DNA from: an uncultured Collinsella sp.
GTDB lineage: Bacteria > Actinomycetota > Coriobacteriia > Coriobacteriales > Coriobacteriaceae
DNA length: 55,411 bases
NCBI GenBank assembly: GCA_900542315.1
Contig: UQMV01000012.1
Location: 1-55,411, forward strand
Reading direction: 5' to 3'
In this document: positions 1 through 8,330 of the stretch, one piece after another
Position numbering within the stretch: the first letter of the stretch is position 1
Layout: every line of letters begins with the position of its first letter
The notes under the pieces: model-generated
What the model was told of the DNA's origin: nothing
What the model saw: only the letters and a program-made list of their open reading frames with translations
The model's database searches: none
Translations under genes and position numbers: made by a program

Positions 1-69
1 GCTGGAAAACGCTTGCGCGTTTCCTCAGCTCCGCACCCTGTCGGGTTCGAATCCCATGCACTGGGCCCA
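1..69 (+). other. Partial structured RNA or tRNA-like 3' end at window edge
   Basis: The T-loop-like string GGGTTCGAATCCC sits near position 45, preceded by a hairpin formed by GGAAAACGC and GCGTTTCC. The segment ends in GGGCCCA. The five-base T stem does not close fully (only three G-C pairs) and the distance from the hairpin to the T loop is too long for an ordinary Ser or Leu tRNA. The 5' part lies outside the window. It may be an unusual tRNA or another RNA; the identity is unresolved. Confidence 0.25.
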
Positions 70-78
70 AAAAAGAAA

Positions 79-98
79 GGCTCCCATTGCTGGGAGCC
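79..98. terminator. Hairpin between two RNA genes
   Basis: GGCTCCCA, a four-base loop and TGGGAGCC form a perfect 8-bp stem. An A-rich stretch precedes it, so on the minus strand it would look like a stem followed by a T-rich run and could end the tRNA-Val transcript. Confidence 0.55.
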
Positions 99-109
99 TA
101 TCAAATCAG

Positions 110-185
110 TGGTGGGCGATGAGGGATTCGAACCCCCAGCCTTGTGCGTGTAAAGCACCTGCGCTAACCGTTGCGCCAATCGCCC
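110..185 (-). tRNA. tRNA-Val (anticodon TAC)
   Basis: Read on the minus strand, acceptor GGGCGAT pairs with ATCGCCC. The D arm is GCGC...GCGC, the anticodon loop is TTTACAC and the T arm is GGGGG-TTCGAAT-CCCTC. Discriminator A is followed by an encoded CCA. The anticodon TAC reads GUA/GUG valine codons. Confidence 0.95.
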
Positions 186-372
186 GTGCGGAGAGAGTAT
201 AGCAAAACAATCGCCTCATTCACCTCATATCCATTAAAGGTAACTCGCGCGTGTCACAGCGGAGCTGATTCAGTTGAGATTGCCTGAACATTCCGCCCCT
301 CTTTACGCCCTCGGGTATACTCAAAAGCTACTGATTCGATTTGATGCCCAGCAACAGCAGAGGGGATAGTAT

Positions 373-2253
373 ATGTGCGGTTTTGTCGGTTTTGTCGGTG
401 GGACGGATAACCAATCTGAGGTGCTCACCAAGATGATGGACCGCATCGTCCATCGCGGTCCCGACATGGGCGGTCAGTTTATCGACGGCCGCGTTGCCCT
501 CGGCTTCCGCCGCCTGTCGATCCTCGACCTGACCGAGGCTGGCGCCCAACCCATGGCCAACGAGGACGGTAGCGTCGTCATTGTCTTCAACGGCGAGATC
601 TACAACTTCCAAGAACTCCGTTCCGAGCTCGAGGCCAAGGGCTACAAGTTCCACTGCGGCGCCGACACCGAGAGCCTCCTGCACGGCTACGAGGAGTGGG
701 GCGAGGCCGTCCTCGATCGCCTGCGCGGTATGTACGCCTTCGTCATCTGGGACAAAAAGAAGAACAAGCTTTTTGGCGCCCGCGACATCTTTGGCATCAA
801 GCCGCTCTACTACTATCCCATGGCCGATGCGGGCGACGGTGCGCCGGGCGTGCTCTTTGGTTCCGAGATCAAGAGCTTCCTCGACTACCCGCACTTCCAC
901 AAGGCGGTTAATAAGAAGGCCCTGCGTCCGTATATGACGCTGCAGTATTCGGCGACCGAGGAGACCTTCTTCGAGGGTGTCTACAAGCTGCCGCCGGCGC
1001 ATTACTTTACCGTCGATATCCCGACCGGCAAGATGAACATCGAGCGCTACTGGGATTGCGACTACTCTGCCGTCGAGAAGCCGTTCGAGGAGTACGTCGA
1101 CGAGCTGGACGAGGTCGTGCACGAGAGCGTTGAGGCCCATCGCATCGCCGACGTCAAGGTCGCTTCGTTCCTCTCCGGTGGTGTCGACTCCAGCTACATC
1201 GCCGCTTGCCTCATGCCTGACAAGACCTTCTCGGTGGGCTTTGACTACAAGAACTTCAACGAGACCAACTACGCCAAGGAGCTTTCCGATAAGCTCGGCG
1301 TCGAGAACGTTCGCAAGATGATCACCGCTGACGAGTTCTTCGGTGCGCTCGAGGACATCCAGTATCACATGGACGAGCCGCAGTCCAACCTGTCTTCCGT
1401 GCCGCTGTGGTTCTTGGCCGAGATGGCCCGCAAGGACGTCACCGTCGTGCTTTCGGGCGAAGGCGCCGACGAACTCTTTGGCGGCTACGCCTACTACGAG
1501 GACACGGTCCCGGTGCGCAAGTACAAAAAGATGGTGCCGCTGCCCATCCGCCGCGCGCTCGGTAACCTGGCGCTGCATATGCCGTACTTCAAGGGACACA
1601 ACTTCCTGGTCAAGGGAGCCGAGATCCCCGAGAAGTCGTTCCTGGGACAGGCTCTGGTATGGCCGGAGCGCGAGGTCGACGGCGTGCTCAAGCCCGAGTA
1701 CAACACCGGCGACGGCGCCTTTGAGCTCGCTGCACCTATCTACGCGCGCGTAAAGGGTCAGCCCGAGCTGGTCAAGAAGCAGTACCTGGACATGAACATG
1801 TGGCTCCCGGGCGACATTCTGCTCAAGGCCGACAAGATGTGCATGGCGCACTCGCTGGAGCTGCGCGTGCCCTTCCTGGACCGCAAGGTCATGGAGTTCG
1901 CCGAGCACATTCCCGACCGCTACCGCATCAACGAGAACGGCAACAAGCAGGTGCTCCGCCACGCCGCCAACAAGTCGCTGCCCGACGAGTGGGCCACCCG
2001 TCCCAAGGTGGGCTTCCCGGTGCCGATTGTCTACTGGCTGCGCGAGCAAAAGTGGTACGACTACGTCAAGGAGTACTTCACCGCGCCGTGGGCAAGCGAG
2101 TTCTTCGATACCGACGAGCTCATGCACCTGCTCGACCTGCACTTTGCGGGCAAGGGCGATTTCCAGCGCAAGATCTATACGCCGCTCGTGTTCCTGGTGT
2201 GGTACAAGCGGTTCTTTATCGACGAGGATCAGCCTTCTGCTCAGGCTGCCTAG
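373..2253 (+). CDS. asnB: Asparagine synthase (glutamine-hydrolysing)
   Basis: Cytoplasmic enzyme making asparagine from aspartate, ATP and glutamine-derived ammonia. The protein begins MCGFVGFVGG, so Cys2 is available as the N-terminal nucleophile of the class II glutamine amidotransferase domain (about residues 2-200). The synthetase domain has the PP-loop SGGVDSS near residue 267 and a GEGADELFGGY motif near 360. At 626 residues it has the family length. The start is fixed by Cys2 and by the purine-rich GAGGGGAT upstream. A rho-independent terminator follows, so it is probably monocistronic. A tRNA-Val gene lies upstream in the opposite direction. Confidence 0.95.
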   Translation: MCGFVGFVGGTDNQSEVLTKMMDRIVHRGPDMGGQFIDGRVALGFRRLSILDLTEAGAQPMANEDGSVVIVFNGEIYNFQELRSELEAKGYKFHCGADTESLLHGYEEWGEAVLDRLRGMYAFVIWDKKKNKLFGARDIFGIKPLYYYPMADAGDGAPGVLFGSEIKSFLDYPHFHKAVNKKALRPYMTLQYSATEETFFEGVYKLPPAHYFTVDIPTGKMNIERYWDCDYSAVEKPFEEYVDELDEVVHESVEAHRIADVKVASFLSGGVDSSYIAACLMPDKTFSVGFDYKNFNETNYAKELSDKLGVENVRKMITADEFFGALEDIQYHMDEPQSNLSSVPLWFLAEMARKDVTVVLSGEGADELFGGYAYYEDTVPVRKYKKMVPLPIRRALGNLALHMPYFKGHNFLVKGAEIPEKSFLGQALVWPEREVDGVLKPEYNTGDGAFELAAPIYARVKGQPELVKKQYLDMNMWLPGDILLKADKMCMAHSLELRVPFLDRKVMEFAEHIPDRYRINENGNKQVLRHAANKSLPDEWATRPKVGFPVPIVYWLREQKWYDYVKEYFTAPWASEFFDTDELMHLLDLHFAGKGDFQRKIYTPLVFLVWYKRFFIDEDQPSAQAA

Positions 2254-2279
2254 CCTCGGCTTACGAACGCCTGCGCGTA

Positions 2280-2303
2280 ACGGCTCCTCCGGGAGCCGTT
2301 TTT
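2280..2303 (+). terminator. Rho-independent terminator after asnB
   Basis: CGGCTCC and GGAGCCG pair across a four-base loop and are followed by five T residues. Confidence 0.85.
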
Positions 2304-2365
2304 GCGCGGGTGCGTTTCGGTTACTATGAAAACAGTCCCTGCCAAATGGCTGAGAAAGGTGAAAG

Positions 2366-3928
2366 ATGCACCATTCGGATTCCGCGACCATGACCACGGT
2401 CGATACGCTTGCCAAGCTTCTCGATGTGTGCGGCGAGCTGCGCGCATCAGAGCAGGTTGACGAGCGTGCCGTGACCGGCTGCTCGTTTGATTCGCGCGCG
2501 GTCTCGGCAGGTGACGTGTTCTTTTGCAAAGGTGCTGCCTTTAAGCCCGCGTTTTTGAGCATGGCGCTCGATGCGGGCGCTGTCGCATTTGTGTGCGAGG
2601 AGTCGCTGGTCGAGTCTCTGGAGCCGCTGGCGAAGGAGAGCGGTGCTGCGATGCTGGTTGTTGATAGTGTTCGCACGGCCATGGCCCTGTTGCCGCCGGA
2701 GGTCTACGACCGTCCCGACCACGACGTCAAGATCGTGGGCATCACCGGCACCAAGGGAAAGACCACGGCCGCTTTTATGCTCCAGTCGATTATCAAAGCG
2801 GCAGGCGAGTCCTGCGGCATGATCGGCTCGGTGAATACCGACGATGGTATCGAGTGCTACGAGAGCACCAACACCACGCCCGAGGCCCCCGAGGTCTGGC
2901 GCCATATCGCCAACTGTCGCGCGTCTGGTCACCAGTCCATGGTCATGGAGGTCTCGAGCCAGGCGCTCAAGTACCAGCGTGTCGAGAATCTGCCGTTTGA
3001 CGTGGCGTGCTTCCTCAACATCGGCCGCGACCACATCTCGCCGATCGAACACCCCACGTTTGAGGATTATTTTGAGAGCAAACTCAGGATCTTTGACCAG
3101 GCAAAGACCGCCGTGGTGAATCTGGGCACCGAAGAGGTCGACCGTGTGCTGGAGGCAGCGTCGACGGCCGAGCGCTTGGTGACCGTTGGCGTCGAGCATC
3201 CCGAGGCAAGCCTGTGGGCGAGCGATGTACGCATGGTCGGCTTTAGCATCGAGTTCAACTTGCATGGCCTGTGCGCCGACGAGCCCGAGGCGGGGGAGAA
3301 GATCCTGCTGGGTATCGCGGGCGACTTTAACGTGGAAAACGCGCTGGTCGCTATCGCCGCCGCGCGCGAGATCGGCATCGGTATCGATGCCATCAAGAAG
3401 GGTCTCTCCAAGCTGCGCGTGCCGGGCCGCATGGAGGTTGTGGAGTCGAAGGACGGTCGCGTGATTTGCGTCGTCGACTACGCGCACAACCAGCTTTCGT
3501 TCCGTTCGCTTTTCTCGTCGGTCAAGCGCGCGTTTCCCGCCAGCCCGGTCGTTGCGGTGTTTGGTGCCGCTGGCGGCAAGGCGCAGGAGCGCCGCGAGCA
3601 GCTTCCGCGCGAGGCCGCACCATATTCCGATCTGATGATCTTTGCCAACGAGGACCCGGCTCACGAGGACCCGATGAAGATCTGCCGCGAGCTTGCCGAA
3701 CATGTTCCCGACGATACGCCGAACAAGATCATCCTCGATCGAGAAGCCGCTGTGCATGCGGCGTTCAAGGCGGCGCGCGAGGAGTACGTCAACCCCGATG
3801 CTCCCACCATTGTCTTGCTGCTGGCAAAGGGTGACGAGGAGCTCATGCACGTGGGCGACGAGTTCGTGCCCATCGAGAGCGACCTTTCGCTGGCCAATCG
3901 CCTGATCGATGTTACCCAGTTTGACTAA
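2366..3928 (+). CDS. murE: UDP-N-acetylmuramoyl-tripeptide synthetase (MurE)
   Basis: Mur ligase that adds the third amino acid to UDP-MurNAc-L-Ala-D-Glu in peptidoglycan precursor synthesis. The ATP-binding motif GITGTKGKTT is near residue 128, the central domain includes NTTPEAPEV, and the C-terminal domain has VVDYAHN. At the substrate-specificity site, where DAP-type enzymes have DNPR, this protein reads NEDPAHEDP, so meso-DAP use should not be assumed; lysine or another diamino acid is possible. The ATG at 2366 has AAAGGTGA upstream; an internal ATG at 2390 is the alternative. 520 residues. The glutamate racemase gene lies downstream, giving a wall-precursor neighbourhood. Confidence 0.92.
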   Translation: MHHSDSATMTTVDTLAKLLDVCGELRASEQVDERAVTGCSFDSRAVSAGDVFFCKGAAFKPAFLSMALDAGAVAFVCEESLVESLEPLAKESGAAMLVVDSVRTAMALLPPEVYDRPDHDVKIVGITGTKGKTTAAFMLQSIIKAAGESCGMIGSVNTDDGIECYESTNTTPEAPEVWRHIANCRASGHQSMVMEVSSQALKYQRVENLPFDVACFLNIGRDHISPIEHPTFEDYFESKLRIFDQAKTAVVNLGTEEVDRVLEAASTAERLVTVGVEHPEASLWASDVRMVGFSIEFNLHGLCADEPEAGEKILLGIAGDFNVENALVAIAAAREIGIGIDAIKKGLSKLRVPGRMEVVESKDGRVICVVDYAHNQLSFRSLFSSVKRAFPASPVVAVFGAAGGKAQERREQLPREAAPYSDLMIFANEDPAHEDPMKICRELAEHVPDDTPNKIILDREAAVHAAFKAAREEYVNPDAPTIVLLLAKGDEELMHVGDEFVPIESDLSLANRLIDVTQFD

Positions 3929-4035
3929 TGAACCATGATGGCGGCGGCGCCCTGAGTGCGCTGTCGCCATAAGCGTGTTCCCTCAATCAAAACATGCCGT
4001 CCAAGTCCAAACCCTTCTATGTAAACGGAGTAACC

Positions 4036-4947
4036 ATGTCCCACAACACCCTGCCGACCGTTGCCGAGCTTTCGGGCGAGATGCGCGAGCGCTTGGCCAA
4101 GGTCAAGTACGTCTTTACCGACCTGGATGCCACGATGCTCGCACCCGGCTCGTGCGTGCTGCGCGACAACGACGGCAACCCCTCGACCAAACTCGTCGAG
4201 GCCGTCGTGGCGCTCGCTCGCGCTGGTATTCAGGTGGTTCCCACCTCGGGCCGCAACCGTACCATGATCCACGAGGACGCGCGCGTGCTCGGCCTCAACT
4301 CCTACATTGGTGAGATGGGCGGCCTGGTCATGTACGACCTCAAAGCCAACGATTGGGAGTATCTGACTGGCGACATGCCTTACGACCCCGCCTGCGGCCT
4401 TACTCCGCACCAGGTGATCGAGCAGACCGGCGTGTGCGAGAAGATCCTTGCCCGCTGGCCGCACAAGATCGAGTACCACAACGACATGTCGACCGGCTAC
4501 AAATACCGTGAGGTCACCGTCGGCATGCGCGGCGATGTGCCCGACGATGAGGTCCAGGCCATCCTGGACGAGGCCGCCTGCGGTCTGATCTGGGCTTGCA
4601 ACGGCCATCTGACACACCTGTCCAAGCCGACGACGCTCGAGCTCGATCGCGTCGAGGACGGTCGCGCGTTTAACATCAATCCCGCGGGCCTCAACAAGGG
4701 TGTCGCCATCGCACGTTTCTGCGAGCACCTGGGTATCGAGCGCGAGGAGACGCTGGCACTCGGCGATTCCGAGTCCGACTTCTTCATGGCCGACCACGTG
4801 GGCACGTTCTGCCTGGTCGAGAACGGCCTGACCAGCGCCGGCGCGCCCGAGTTCCTGGATGCCTGCGACAACGCCTACGTCACGCGCGGCAAGATCGTTG
4901 ACGGCTGGGTGGCAACGGCCGAGCTGCTCGTCGCGGCTCGTTCGTAG
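4036..4947 (+). CDS. HAD-superfamily hydrolase, Cof/IIB type
   Basis: Predicted cytosolic phosphatase of unknown substrate, 303 residues. Motif I is the DLDATMLAPG stretch (Asp nucleophile and Asp+2), motif II is PTSGRN, and motif IV is GDSESDFFMA, with a large cap between II and IV typical of the IIB/Cof subclass. The usual DxDGT glycine is Ala here, which the motif tolerates. The start at 4036 is preferred over the upstream in-frame ATG at 3994 because AACGGAG lies directly before it. It lies between murE and murI in the same direction. The substrate cannot be told from sequence. Confidence 0.85.
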   Translation: MSHNTLPTVAELSGEMRERLAKVKYVFTDLDATMLAPGSCVLRDNDGNPSTKLVEAVVALARAGIQVVPTSGRNRTMIHEDARVLGLNSYIGEMGGLVMYDLKANDWEYLTGDMPYDPACGLTPHQVIEQTGVCEKILARWPHKIEYHNDMSTGYKYREVTVGMRGDVPDDEVQAILDEAACGLIWACNGHLTHLSKPTTLELDRVEDGRAFNINPAGLNKGVAIARFCEHLGIEREETLALGDSESDFFMADHVGTFCLVENGLTSAGAPEFLDACDNAYVTRGKIVDGWVATAELLVAARS

Positions 4948-5000
4948 CACGGTTCCATCGCGCTGGGCCATATCTTTTCGAGAAAGAATCTGGTGAGGTA

Positions 5001-5885
5001 ATGTCCGATATCGAGAATCCGGCAGGCGACACGCGCCCGATTGGCGTGTTCGATTCTGGTTTGGGCGGTCTGACGGTTGCGCGCGCCATCGCGACGGCGC
5101 TGCCGCACGAGTCCGTCTACTACTTCGGTGACACCAAACGCTGCCCCTACGGCACGCGCACCGAGGATGAGGTGCGCTCGTTTGCGTTGCAGGCGGGTCT
5201 TTGGCTTTCGAAGCACGACGTCAAGATTATGGTCATTGCCTGCAACACGGCGACCGCTGCGGCCTTGCGTCTGGCCCAGCAGGTGCTCGACGTTCCCGTG
5301 ATCGGTGTGATCGCGCCGGGCGCACGCGCGGCAATCAACAGCACCCGCACGCGCCGGGTGGGCGTGCTCGCCACCAACCTCACCATTCGCTCGGGCGCCT
5401 ACACGCGCGCCATTCAGGATCTAGATGCCGGCGTCGATGTATATGGCTGTCCTGCCTCGAGCTTTGTCGAGGTTGTCGAACACGAGCTCGCCTCGGGTGC
5501 GCATCTGCAGGAACAGTGGCTTGAGAACGAGGACATCTTCGATACGCCTGCCGTGCGTGCGCTGGTGGGTGCCACGGTTGAGCCGCTGCGCGACCACGGT
5601 ATCGATACCGTGGTGCTCGGCTGTACGCATTTTCCGCTGTTGGTGGGACCTATCCGCCATGCGCTGGGGCCTGGGGTGCGCGTCGTGAGTTCCGCCGAGG
5701 AGACCACACGCGAGCTGACCGATATCCTCACGCGCCGCGAGCAGCTGGCGGGCGACGCCGCCGAGCCGCAGCATCGTTTTGCCACGACGGCCGATAACAT
5801 TGCCGAGTTTGCGGTGGCGGGCAGCTTTATCTTTGGTCAGCCGCTCAAGAGCATCGAACATATCGATATCGATGAGCTGAAATAG
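5001..5885 (+). CDS. murI: Glutamate racemase
   Basis: Interconverts L- and D-glutamate to supply D-Glu for peptidoglycan. The signature GVFDSGLGGLTV is near residue 15, the first catalytic Cys is in VIACNTATAAA (near 80) and the second in VLGCTHFPLL (near 207). 294 residues, slightly longer than the usual 260-280. GGTGAGG precedes the ATG. The gene starts a same-strand run leading to rph, rdgB and dtd; the murI-rph-rdgB order is common in Gram-positive bacteria. Confidence 0.95.
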   Translation: MSDIENPAGDTRPIGVFDSGLGGLTVARAIATALPHESVYYFGDTKRCPYGTRTEDEVRSFALQAGLWLSKHDVKIMVIACNTATAAALRLAQQVLDVPVIGVIAPGARAAINSTRTRRVGVLATNLTIRSGAYTRAIQDLDAGVDVYGCPASSFVEVVEHELASGAHLQEQWLENEDIFDTPAVRALVGATVEPLRDHGIDTVVLGCTHFPLLVGPIRHALGPGVRVVSSAEETTRELTDILTRREQLAGDAAEPQHRFATTADNIAEFAVAGSFIFGQPLKSIEHIDIDELK

Positions 5886-5940
5886 ATGTAAGGCAGCCGC
5901 CAAAGCCTTCGCCACATCTTTTGCCGAAAGGATATCTTCT

Positions 5941-6666
5941 ATGGAGTACATGCAGGTCAACCGCGCCAACGGCCGCGTCGCCAACGAGTTGCGCCCCGTT
6001 AAGCTCACCCGTGGCGTCATGAAGCACGCCCACGGCTCGTGTTTGGCCGAATTCGGCGACACGCGCGTGCTGTGCGCCGCCACTATCGAGGAGGGCGTGC
6101 CGGGCTGGCGAAAGGGGGCTAAGGCCGGCTGGGTGACCGCGGAATACGCCATGCTGCCGACGTCGACCGGCAAGCGCTGCAAGCGCGAGCACGCCAACCG
6201 CAAGGGTCGCTCCATGGAGATCGAGCGCCTCATTGGCCGCAGCCTGCGTACCGTCGTCAACATGAAGGCGCTCGGCGAGTACACCGTCACCGTTGACTGC
6301 GATGTGATTCAGGCCGATGGCGGCACGCGTACAGCGAGCATCACCGGCGCCTGGGTGGCGTTGCACGACGCCCTCGCCATGTGGGTCGAGGCGGGCAAGA
6401 TCGAGCGCATCCCGCTTACCGGTCAGGTGGCTGCCATCTCCATGGGCGTTGTCGACGGCAACGCGCTGCTTGACCTCGATTATTCCGAGGACAGCCATGC
6501 CGAGGTCGACATGAACCTCGTCGCCACCGAAACCGGTGAGATGATCGAGCTCCAGGGCACCGGCGAGCAGGCGCCCTTCGACCGCAAACGCCTCAATGCC
6601 CTGCTCGACCTGGGCGACAAGGGTATCGCCGAGCTCATCGAGCTTCAGCGCCAAGCCATCGCCTAA
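5941..6666 (+). CDS. rph: Ribonuclease PH
   Basis: Phosphorolytic 3'-5' exoribonuclease that trims tRNA 3' ends. Diagnostic stretches are RANGRVANELRPV at the start, GDTRVLCAAT near residue 35, EYAMLPTSTG near 67 and DCDVIQADGGTRTASITG near 120, which holds the conserved acidic cluster. 241 residues, normal length. AAAGGA lies nine bases before the ATG at 5941; a second ATG three codons in is possible. It sits upstream of rdgB, a frequent pairing. Confidence 0.95.
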   Translation: MEYMQVNRANGRVANELRPVKLTRGVMKHAHGSCLAEFGDTRVLCAATIEEGVPGWRKGAKAGWVTAEYAMLPTSTGKRCKREHANRKGRSMEIERLIGRSLRTVVNMKALGEYTVTVDCDVIQADGGTRTASITGAWVALHDALAMWVEAGKIERIPLTGQVAAISMGVVDGNALLDLDYSEDSHAEVDMNLVATETGEMIELQGTGEQAPFDRKRLNALLDLGDKGIAELIELQRQAIA

Positions 6667-6701
6667 CCTGCCAAAAAGGGACAGGTTTATTTTGGTAGGT
6701 T
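6665..6701. repeat. Palindromic intergenic element, AACCTGCC/GGGACAGG type, copy 1
   Basis: Arms AACCTGCCAAAA and TTTTGGTAGGTT flank a core containing AGGGACAGGTTTA. A near-identical copy in the opposite orientation lies at 46866-46904. The element begins at the rph stop codon. Confidence 0.8.
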
Positions 6702-6809
6702 TTATTTGCGGAGACGTCTAGACACAAGACTGCCGTTGATTGAGAGGGGAGAGGCGGAGGCCCTCGTCGCCCTCGGCGCGGCATTGATATAGAGACAAGG
6801 AGGCCAGTC

Positions 6810-7451
6810 ATGGCACTTGAGAAGATTGACATCGACACCCTCGACCCGGCGGCGACCATTGTCGTGGCCACGGGCAACGCCCATAAGCTCACCGAGATCG
6901 AGGCCATTTTGGGCAAGGTCATGCCCGAGGTGCGCTTTGTGGCGCTCGGCCAGCTGGGTGATTTTGACGATCCCGAGGAAAACGGCACGACGTTTTTGGA
7001 GAACGCCATCATCAAGGCGCAGGCCGCGGTAGAGGAGACGGGGCTTATGGCCATTGCCGACGATTCGGGCTTGGTCGTTGATGCCCTGGACGGCGAGCCG
7101 GGCGTGTATAGCGCGCGCTACGCGGGCGTGCACGGCGACGATGCCGCCAACAACGCCAAACTCCTCGTTAACCTGGAAGGCGTGGCAGATGAGGACCGCA
7201 CCGCGCGCTTTATGAGCGTCGTCGCGCTCATCGACACGGACGGTCTGGTTACCTATGGCGAGGGCGCCTGCGAGGGCGTTATCGCGCACGAGGGTCGCGG
7301 CGATCACGGCTTTGGCTATGACCCGCTGTTCCTGCCGGTCGACACGCCGGGCAAGACCATGGCCGAGCTCACGGCGGACGAGAAGAACGCCATCAGCCAT
7401 CGATTCCATGCGCTCGAGCACCTATCTGCCAAACTGACGGGCGAGGAGTAG
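6810..7451 (+). CDS. rdgB: XTP/dITP diphosphatase (RdgB/HAM1 family)
   Basis: House-cleaning NTPase that hydrolyses dITP, XTP and ITP to monophosphates. The substrate loop VVATGNAHKLTEIEAIL is near residue 20, ENAIIKA and DDSGLVVDAL follow near 65-90, and GFGYDPLF with SHRFHAL are near the C-terminus. 213 residues, slightly long because of an N-terminal extension of about 12 residues. AAGGAGG precedes the ATG. The stop lies three bases before the dtd start, so the two are cotranscribed. A palindromic repeat separates it from rph. Confidence 0.95.
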   Translation: MALEKIDIDTLDPAATIVVATGNAHKLTEIEAILGKVMPEVRFVALGQLGDFDDPEENGTTFLENAIIKAQAAVEETGLMAIADDSGLVVDALDGEPGVYSARYAGVHGDDAANNAKLLVNLEGVADEDRTARFMSVVALIDTDGLVTYGEGACEGVIAHEGRGDHGFGYDPLFLPVDTPGKTMAELTADEKNAISHRFHALEHLSAKLTGEE

Positions 7452-7454
7452 GCC

Positions 7455-7901
7455 GTGCGTGCGGTGGTGCAGCGCGTACTCAACGCCGGCGTGACGGTCG
7501 ATGGCGAGTGCGTGGGCCGCATTGGACGAGGCTACCTGGTGCTGCTGGGTGTGGGCCATGGCGATACGCGTGCCGAGGCCGACAAGCTGTGGGGCAAGCT
7601 CCGGGGCTTGCGCATTAACGAGGACGAGAACGGCAAGACCAACTTGGCACTGGCCGATGTCGACGGCGAGGTGCTCGTGGTGTCGCAGTTCACGCTGTTC
7701 GCCGATTGCCGTCACGGCCGCCGCCCATCGTTTACGGATGCCGGCGCCCCCGATGTTGCCAACGAGCTCTACGAGTACTTCTTGACGCTTGTGCGCGAGG
7801 ACGTCGAGCACGTAGCACATGGCATCTTCGGCGCCGATATGAAAGTCGATCTTGTCAACGACGGTCCGTTCACCATCGTCTTGGACACCGATAGTCTGTA
7901 A
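7455..7901 (+). CDS. dtd: D-aminoacyl-tRNA deacylase
   Basis: Removes D-amino acids mischarged onto tRNA. It starts with GTG, giving MRAVVQRV, the conserved DTD start. The signatures are SQFTLFADCRHGRRPSF (family SQFTL and GRRPSF) near residue 77 and a C-terminal NDGPFTIVLD in the place of the usual NDGPVT motif. 148 residues, normal length. The ribosome-binding site GAGGAG lies within the last codons of rdgB, showing close coupling. Confidence 0.93.
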   Translation: MRAVVQRVLNAGVTVDGECVGRIGRGYLVLLGVGHGDTRAEADKLWGKLRGLRINEDENGKTNLALADVDGEVLVVSQFTLFADCRHGRRPSFTDAGAPDVANELYEYFLTLVREDVEHVAHGIFGADMKVDLVNDGPFTIVLDTDSL

Positions 7902-7934
7902 GTAGTCAATTTGGGACCGGGCTTTTTAAGCTAC

Positions 7935-7964
7935 TTGCGTATGACGGCAGCAGGGTGCTATAGT
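7935..7964 (+). promoter_or_regulatory. Promoter of veg-ispE
   Basis: TTGCGT and TATAGT are separated by 18 bases, and the gene starts 68 bases after the -10 box. The veg gene of Bacillus is also known for a strong sigma-A promoter. Confidence 0.6.
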
Positions 7965-8031
7965 ATTAGAGTTTTGTCTATCTTAGGGGTATTATCCCCT
8001 TTTTGAATTGCACCTTCTGGAGGCCCTGTTC

Positions 8032-8328
8032 ATGGAAGAGATGGAAGTCAATCACGTCGACGACATCCACGAGAAGCTGACCGATATGGTGGGCGATTGC
8101 GTCAAGGTTAAGGCCAACATGGGCCGCACCCGCGTTGTCGAGCGCATGGGCACCATCAAGAGCGTCCACCCCGCCGTCTTCATTGTCGAGGTCGACGAGC
8201 GCCGTGGCCGTAAGTCGCGTCAGTCCTACCAGTATATCGATGTCCTCACCGGTCAGGTCGAGCTGTTCGACCCCGAGAGCGGCGAGCATATCTTTACCCC
8301 GCTCGGCAATCAGCTCGAGGAGCACTAA
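8032..8328 (+). CDS. veg: Veg family protein
   Basis: Small protein of the Veg family, known from Bacillus subtilis where it affects biofilm formation. The match covers the whole length: an N-terminal helix, then KVKANMGRTRVVERMGT, then VFIVEVDE and YQYIDVLTGQVEL, which follow the family pattern. 98 residues counted from the ATG at 8032; that start is chosen because CTGGAGG lies directly upstream. It is followed after two bases by ispE, as in Firmicutes, where veg also precedes ispE. The molecular function is not established. Confidence 0.85.
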   Translation: MEEMEVNHVDDIHEKLTDMVGDCVKVKANMGRTRVVERMGTIKSVHPAVFIVEVDERRGRKSRQSYQYIDVLTGQVELFDPESGEHIFTPLGNQLEEH

Positions 8329-8330
8329 CG

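Noticed and set aside
328..2682. 784-codon open frame on the minus strand across asnB
   Set aside because: It is the high-GC antisense shadow of asnB and the start of murE; no ribosome-binding site and no family motifs.
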